Assembly: GCF_019160155.1 (NCBI RefSeq)
Contig: NZ_JAFNIH010000039.1
Location: 1-64,000, forward strand
DNA length: 64,000 nt
From: Pinisolibacter aquiterrae
GTDB taxonomy: Bacteria > Pseudomonadota > Alphaproteobacteria > Rhizobiales > Ancalomicrobiaceae
Direction of reading: 5' to 3'
This document shows positions 61,847 to 64,000 of this stretch, piece after piece (position 1 is the first letter of the stretch; the number at the start of each line of letters is the position of its first letter). The notes under the pieces are model-generated. The model did no database searches. It was not told the DNA's origin and saw only the letters and a list, made by a program, of their open reading frames with translations. Both the position numbers and the translations under genes were made by a program.

Positions 61847-62656
61847 TCACCTCGCGGGCAGAACGGCTTCGGCGACTTCGATCAGCGCGGCGCGAACGTC
61901 CTTCTCGTCGGTCAGGGGTTCGATCATCGCGGCGCGGACGGCCTCGCGCAGAGGCATTCCGGCCTCGACGAGGCCGGCGCAATAGACGAGGAGGCGCGTC
62001 GAGACCCCTTCCTCGACGTCCTGACCGTCGAGGGCGCGGAAGCGGCGGGCGAGATCGACGAGCGGGGCGACGCGATCGGCTGCGAGACCGCTCTCTTCGC
62101 TCACCACCTCGATCTCGCGCTCGCGCGGCAGGAAGTCGAATTCGATGGCGACGAAGCGCTGACGGGTCGAGGGCTTCAGCGCCTTGAGCAGGTTCTGGTA
62201 GCCGGGGTTGTAGGAGACGACGAGCATGAACGACGGCGGCGCGGCCAGTTCCTCGCCCGTGCGCTCGAGCGGCAGCACGCGACGGTCGTCGGTCAGAGGG
62301 TGGAGCACCACGGCGACGTCCTTGCGTGCCTCCACCACCTCGTCGAGATAGCAGATGCCGCCCAGTCTCACCGCACGGGTGAGCGGCCCGTCGACCCAGA
62401 CGGTATCGCCGCCCTTCAGGAGGTAGCGGCCGGTGAGATCAGCCGCCGCCAGATCGTCGTGGCAGGAGACGGTGGTCAGCGGCAGACCGAGACGCGCCGC
62501 CATGTGGCGCACGAAGCGGGTCTTGCCGCATCCGGTCGGCCCCTTGAGGAGGAGCGGCAGGCGTTTCGACCAGGCGAGTTCGAACAGACGACACTCGTTG
62601 TCGGACGGGCTGTAGGCCGGCACCTCCGAGCGGATCGAGGCGGACATCATGTTCAT
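61847..62656 (-). CDS. norQ: nitric oxide reductase activation ATPase NorQ
   Basis: 269 residues. MoxR-family AAA+ ATPase: Walker A LLLKGPTGCGKTRFV (GPTGCGKT at 39-46), Walker B ICYLDEVVEARKDV, then MLVVSYNPGYQNLLKALKPS with the sensor and arginine finger region. Start at 62656 (first of several ATGs, MNMMSASIRS); 62650 and 62647 are alternatives. It uses ATP to assist NorD in activating the NorBC complex. Confidence 0.95.
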   Translation of the reverse strand: MNMMSASIRSEVPAYSPSDNECRLFELAWSKRLPLLLKGPTGCGKTRFVRHMAARLGLPLTTVSCHDDLAAADLTGRYLLKGGDTVWVDGPLTRAVRLGGICYLDEVVEARKDVAVVLHPLTDDRRVLPLERTGEELAAPPSFMLVVSYNPGYQNLLKALKPSTRQRFVAIEFDFLPREREIEVVSEESGLAADRVAPLVDLARRFRALDGQDVEEGVSTRLLVYCAGLVEAGMPLREAVRAAMIEPLTDEKDVRAALIEVAEAVLPAR

Positions 62657-62774
62657 CGATCGGATCCTCCGGGGCTCACCGAGCCGGCATCGAGGGGGCG
62701 GACGAGAGCCGCGGCCACAGGGGGAAGGAGCCGCCGCCGCTCCTCCGGGGCGGGGGGAGCGGCGGCGTGGGGCG

Positions 62775-64000
<1,226 letters not shown>

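Overview
The window is high-GC DNA, very probably from an alphaproteobacterium of the Hyphomicrobiales type. The evidence is a long run of GC-rich codons, a DUF1612/RHE_PE00001-family gene, a copper-type denitrification cluster with nirK-nirV and norBQD, and rhodanese-ChrB plus ChrA. Genus cannot be set from sequence reading alone. No rRNA, tRNA or CRISPR array was seen.

Layout. 1-1.8 kb: an IS5-type transposase end that cuts short an ArsR regulator, divergent from a three-gene run of small ferredoxin-like-fold enzymes or ligand binders (NIPSNAP, ABM, ACT). 1.9-5.2 kb: a leftward chromate-resistance operon, chrB-chrA-EamA exporter with a very His-rich tail. 5.6-11.1 kb: a decaying accessory patch with a small serine recombinase, a frameshifted SWIM zinc-finger protein, a frameshifted VapC with its VapB, a broken tyrosine recombinase, and IS66 and IS3 debris. 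11.2-22.6 kb: a GntR-regulated aromatic meta-cleavage operon (hydrolase-lipocalin fusion, extradiol dioxygenase, mhpD-mhpF-mhpE) running into a complete branched-chain/aromatic-acid-type ABC importer whose last gene fuses a hemerythrin domain to the LivF ATPase. 22.8-24.4 kb: a DegT-family aminotransferase and a RidA protein. 24.7-25.7 kb: IS30 and IS66 remnants.

25.7-41.1 kb is a compact leftward operon: lipoprotein, lipase-like protein, Cys-rich secreted or anchored protein, a 3133-residue RTX protein with an N-terminal trypsin-like protease domain, then its type I secretion ABC exporter and HlyD adaptor. 42.1-49.9 kb is a second accessory island: a DUF1612 protein, an orphan Phd antitoxin, a stub of a PIN toxin, an XRE antitoxin, a 1354-residue XRE/nuclease-like/large helical protein, and a divergent AbiEi-AbiEii pair. 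That last group is the best candidate for an undescribed defence module.

50.1-64 kb: map with a ParD-like partner, then a denitrification region: Crp/Fnr regulator, nirV, nirK, nnrS, DUF59 and DUF2249 proteins, a polytopic membrane protein, hemN, norD, norQ and norB (cut by the window edge). Four TTG-N8-CAA sites (three with full TTGT/ACAA ends) lie in the two divergent promoter regions of this cluster and suggest joint control by an Fnr/NnrR-type regulator, plausibly the Crp/Fnr gene encoded beside nirV.
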